From DASZTV01 sp035548055 (GTDB taxonomy: Bacteria; Actinomycetota; Actinomycetes; JAFAQI01): 38,762 bases of DNA. Positions 38,751 to 38,762 of this stretch are shown here, one piece after another. The DNA lies in the NCBI GenBank assembly GCA_035548055.1, contig DASZTL010000105.1, positions 1 to 38,762 of the forward strand. Direction: 5' to 3'. The notes under the pieces are model-generated. The model was given only the letters and a program-made list of their open reading frames with translations, was not told the origin of the DNA and did no database searches. Made by a program: the position numbers and the translations under genes. Numbering within the stretch: position 1 is the first letter of the stretch; each line of letters opens with the position of its first letter.

Positions 38751-38756
38751 GTCCGC

Positions 38757-38762
38757 AGGCTA
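38757..38762 (-). promoter_or_regulatory. candidate -10 hexamer of larE at the window edge
   Basis: TAGCCT on the minus strand ends six bases before the GTG at 38750; any -35 lies outside the window. Confidence 0.35.

Noticed and set aside
1..38762. tRNA, rRNA, transposase, integrase or prophage genes
   Set aside because: None recognised in any gap or frame; the gaps are too short for most of these.

Overview
The window is a high-GC, gene-dense stretch that looks like an ordinary actinobacterial chromosome. The grounds are the marker families DUF3027 and DUF2530, the mycobacterial-type serC and citA, three cytochromes P450 that I recognise as close to CYP142, CYP51 and CYP123 of mycobacteria, the split pntAA/pntAB/pntB transhydrogenase, and heavy use of GTG starts. 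I cannot name the genus. I support 40 protein-coding genes and no rRNA, tRNA, insertion sequence, prophage or CRISPR array. No gap exceeds 300 bases; the largest is about 170 bases (28483-28652).

Layout. 1-510: end of an L,D-transpeptidase. 500-2044: drug-type MFS exporter. 2135-4979: proton-translocating NAD(P) transhydrogenase operon. 4999-7123: divergent cobalamin-binding-like protein and nickel/cobalt permease around a 29-base palindrome that fits the Nur-box pattern. 7125-14945: a nine-gene minus-strand operon with almost no spacing: TetR regulator, CYP123-like P450, CYP51, ferredoxin, NTF2-like protein, 3-hydroxyisobutyrate-dehydrogenase-like enzyme, carboxymuconolactone-decarboxylase-like protein, an orphan substrate-binding lipoprotein and a CYP142-like P450. 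Its TetR and P450/ferredoxin core resembles the CYP123-CYP51-ferredoxin locus of M. tuberculosis, and its role is probably sterol or terpenoid oxidation. 14965-16230: unknown gene. 16283-19012: MFS exporter divergent from a MarR regulator and a pair of small fluoride channels, with a perfect inverted repeat between them. 19021-21718: pirin, then an ECF sigma factor with a membrane-anchored seven-bladed propeller partner; this pair is bracketed by two copies of a 58-63 base hairpin repeat. 21831-24391: SerA coupled to a D-2-hydroxyglutarate-dehydrogenase-like flavoenzyme. 24465-28482: NlpC/P60 hydrolase with a MacB/FtsX-like domain, UdgX, an MFS protein with an octapeptide-repeat tail, and PdxH. 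28653-32586: citrate synthase 2, SerC and a secreted TAP-type peptidase. 32583-37844: propeller lipoprotein, YaaA, DUF2530, DUF3027, MFS and a cold-shock-domain protein. 37932-38750: LarE.

Themes that join the genes: serine synthesis (serA and its 2-hydroxyglutarate partner, serC, and PdxH supplying the PLP that SerC needs); nickel/cobalt handling (permease, and LarE for the nickel-pincer cofactor); and sterol-type oxidation. A window-wide observation is that twelve genes have a TAnnnT hexamer only 5-8 bases before the start codon, which suggests that leaderless or nearly leaderless mRNAs are common here. Functional calls rest on recognising motifs and remembered family members by eye; no database search was run.
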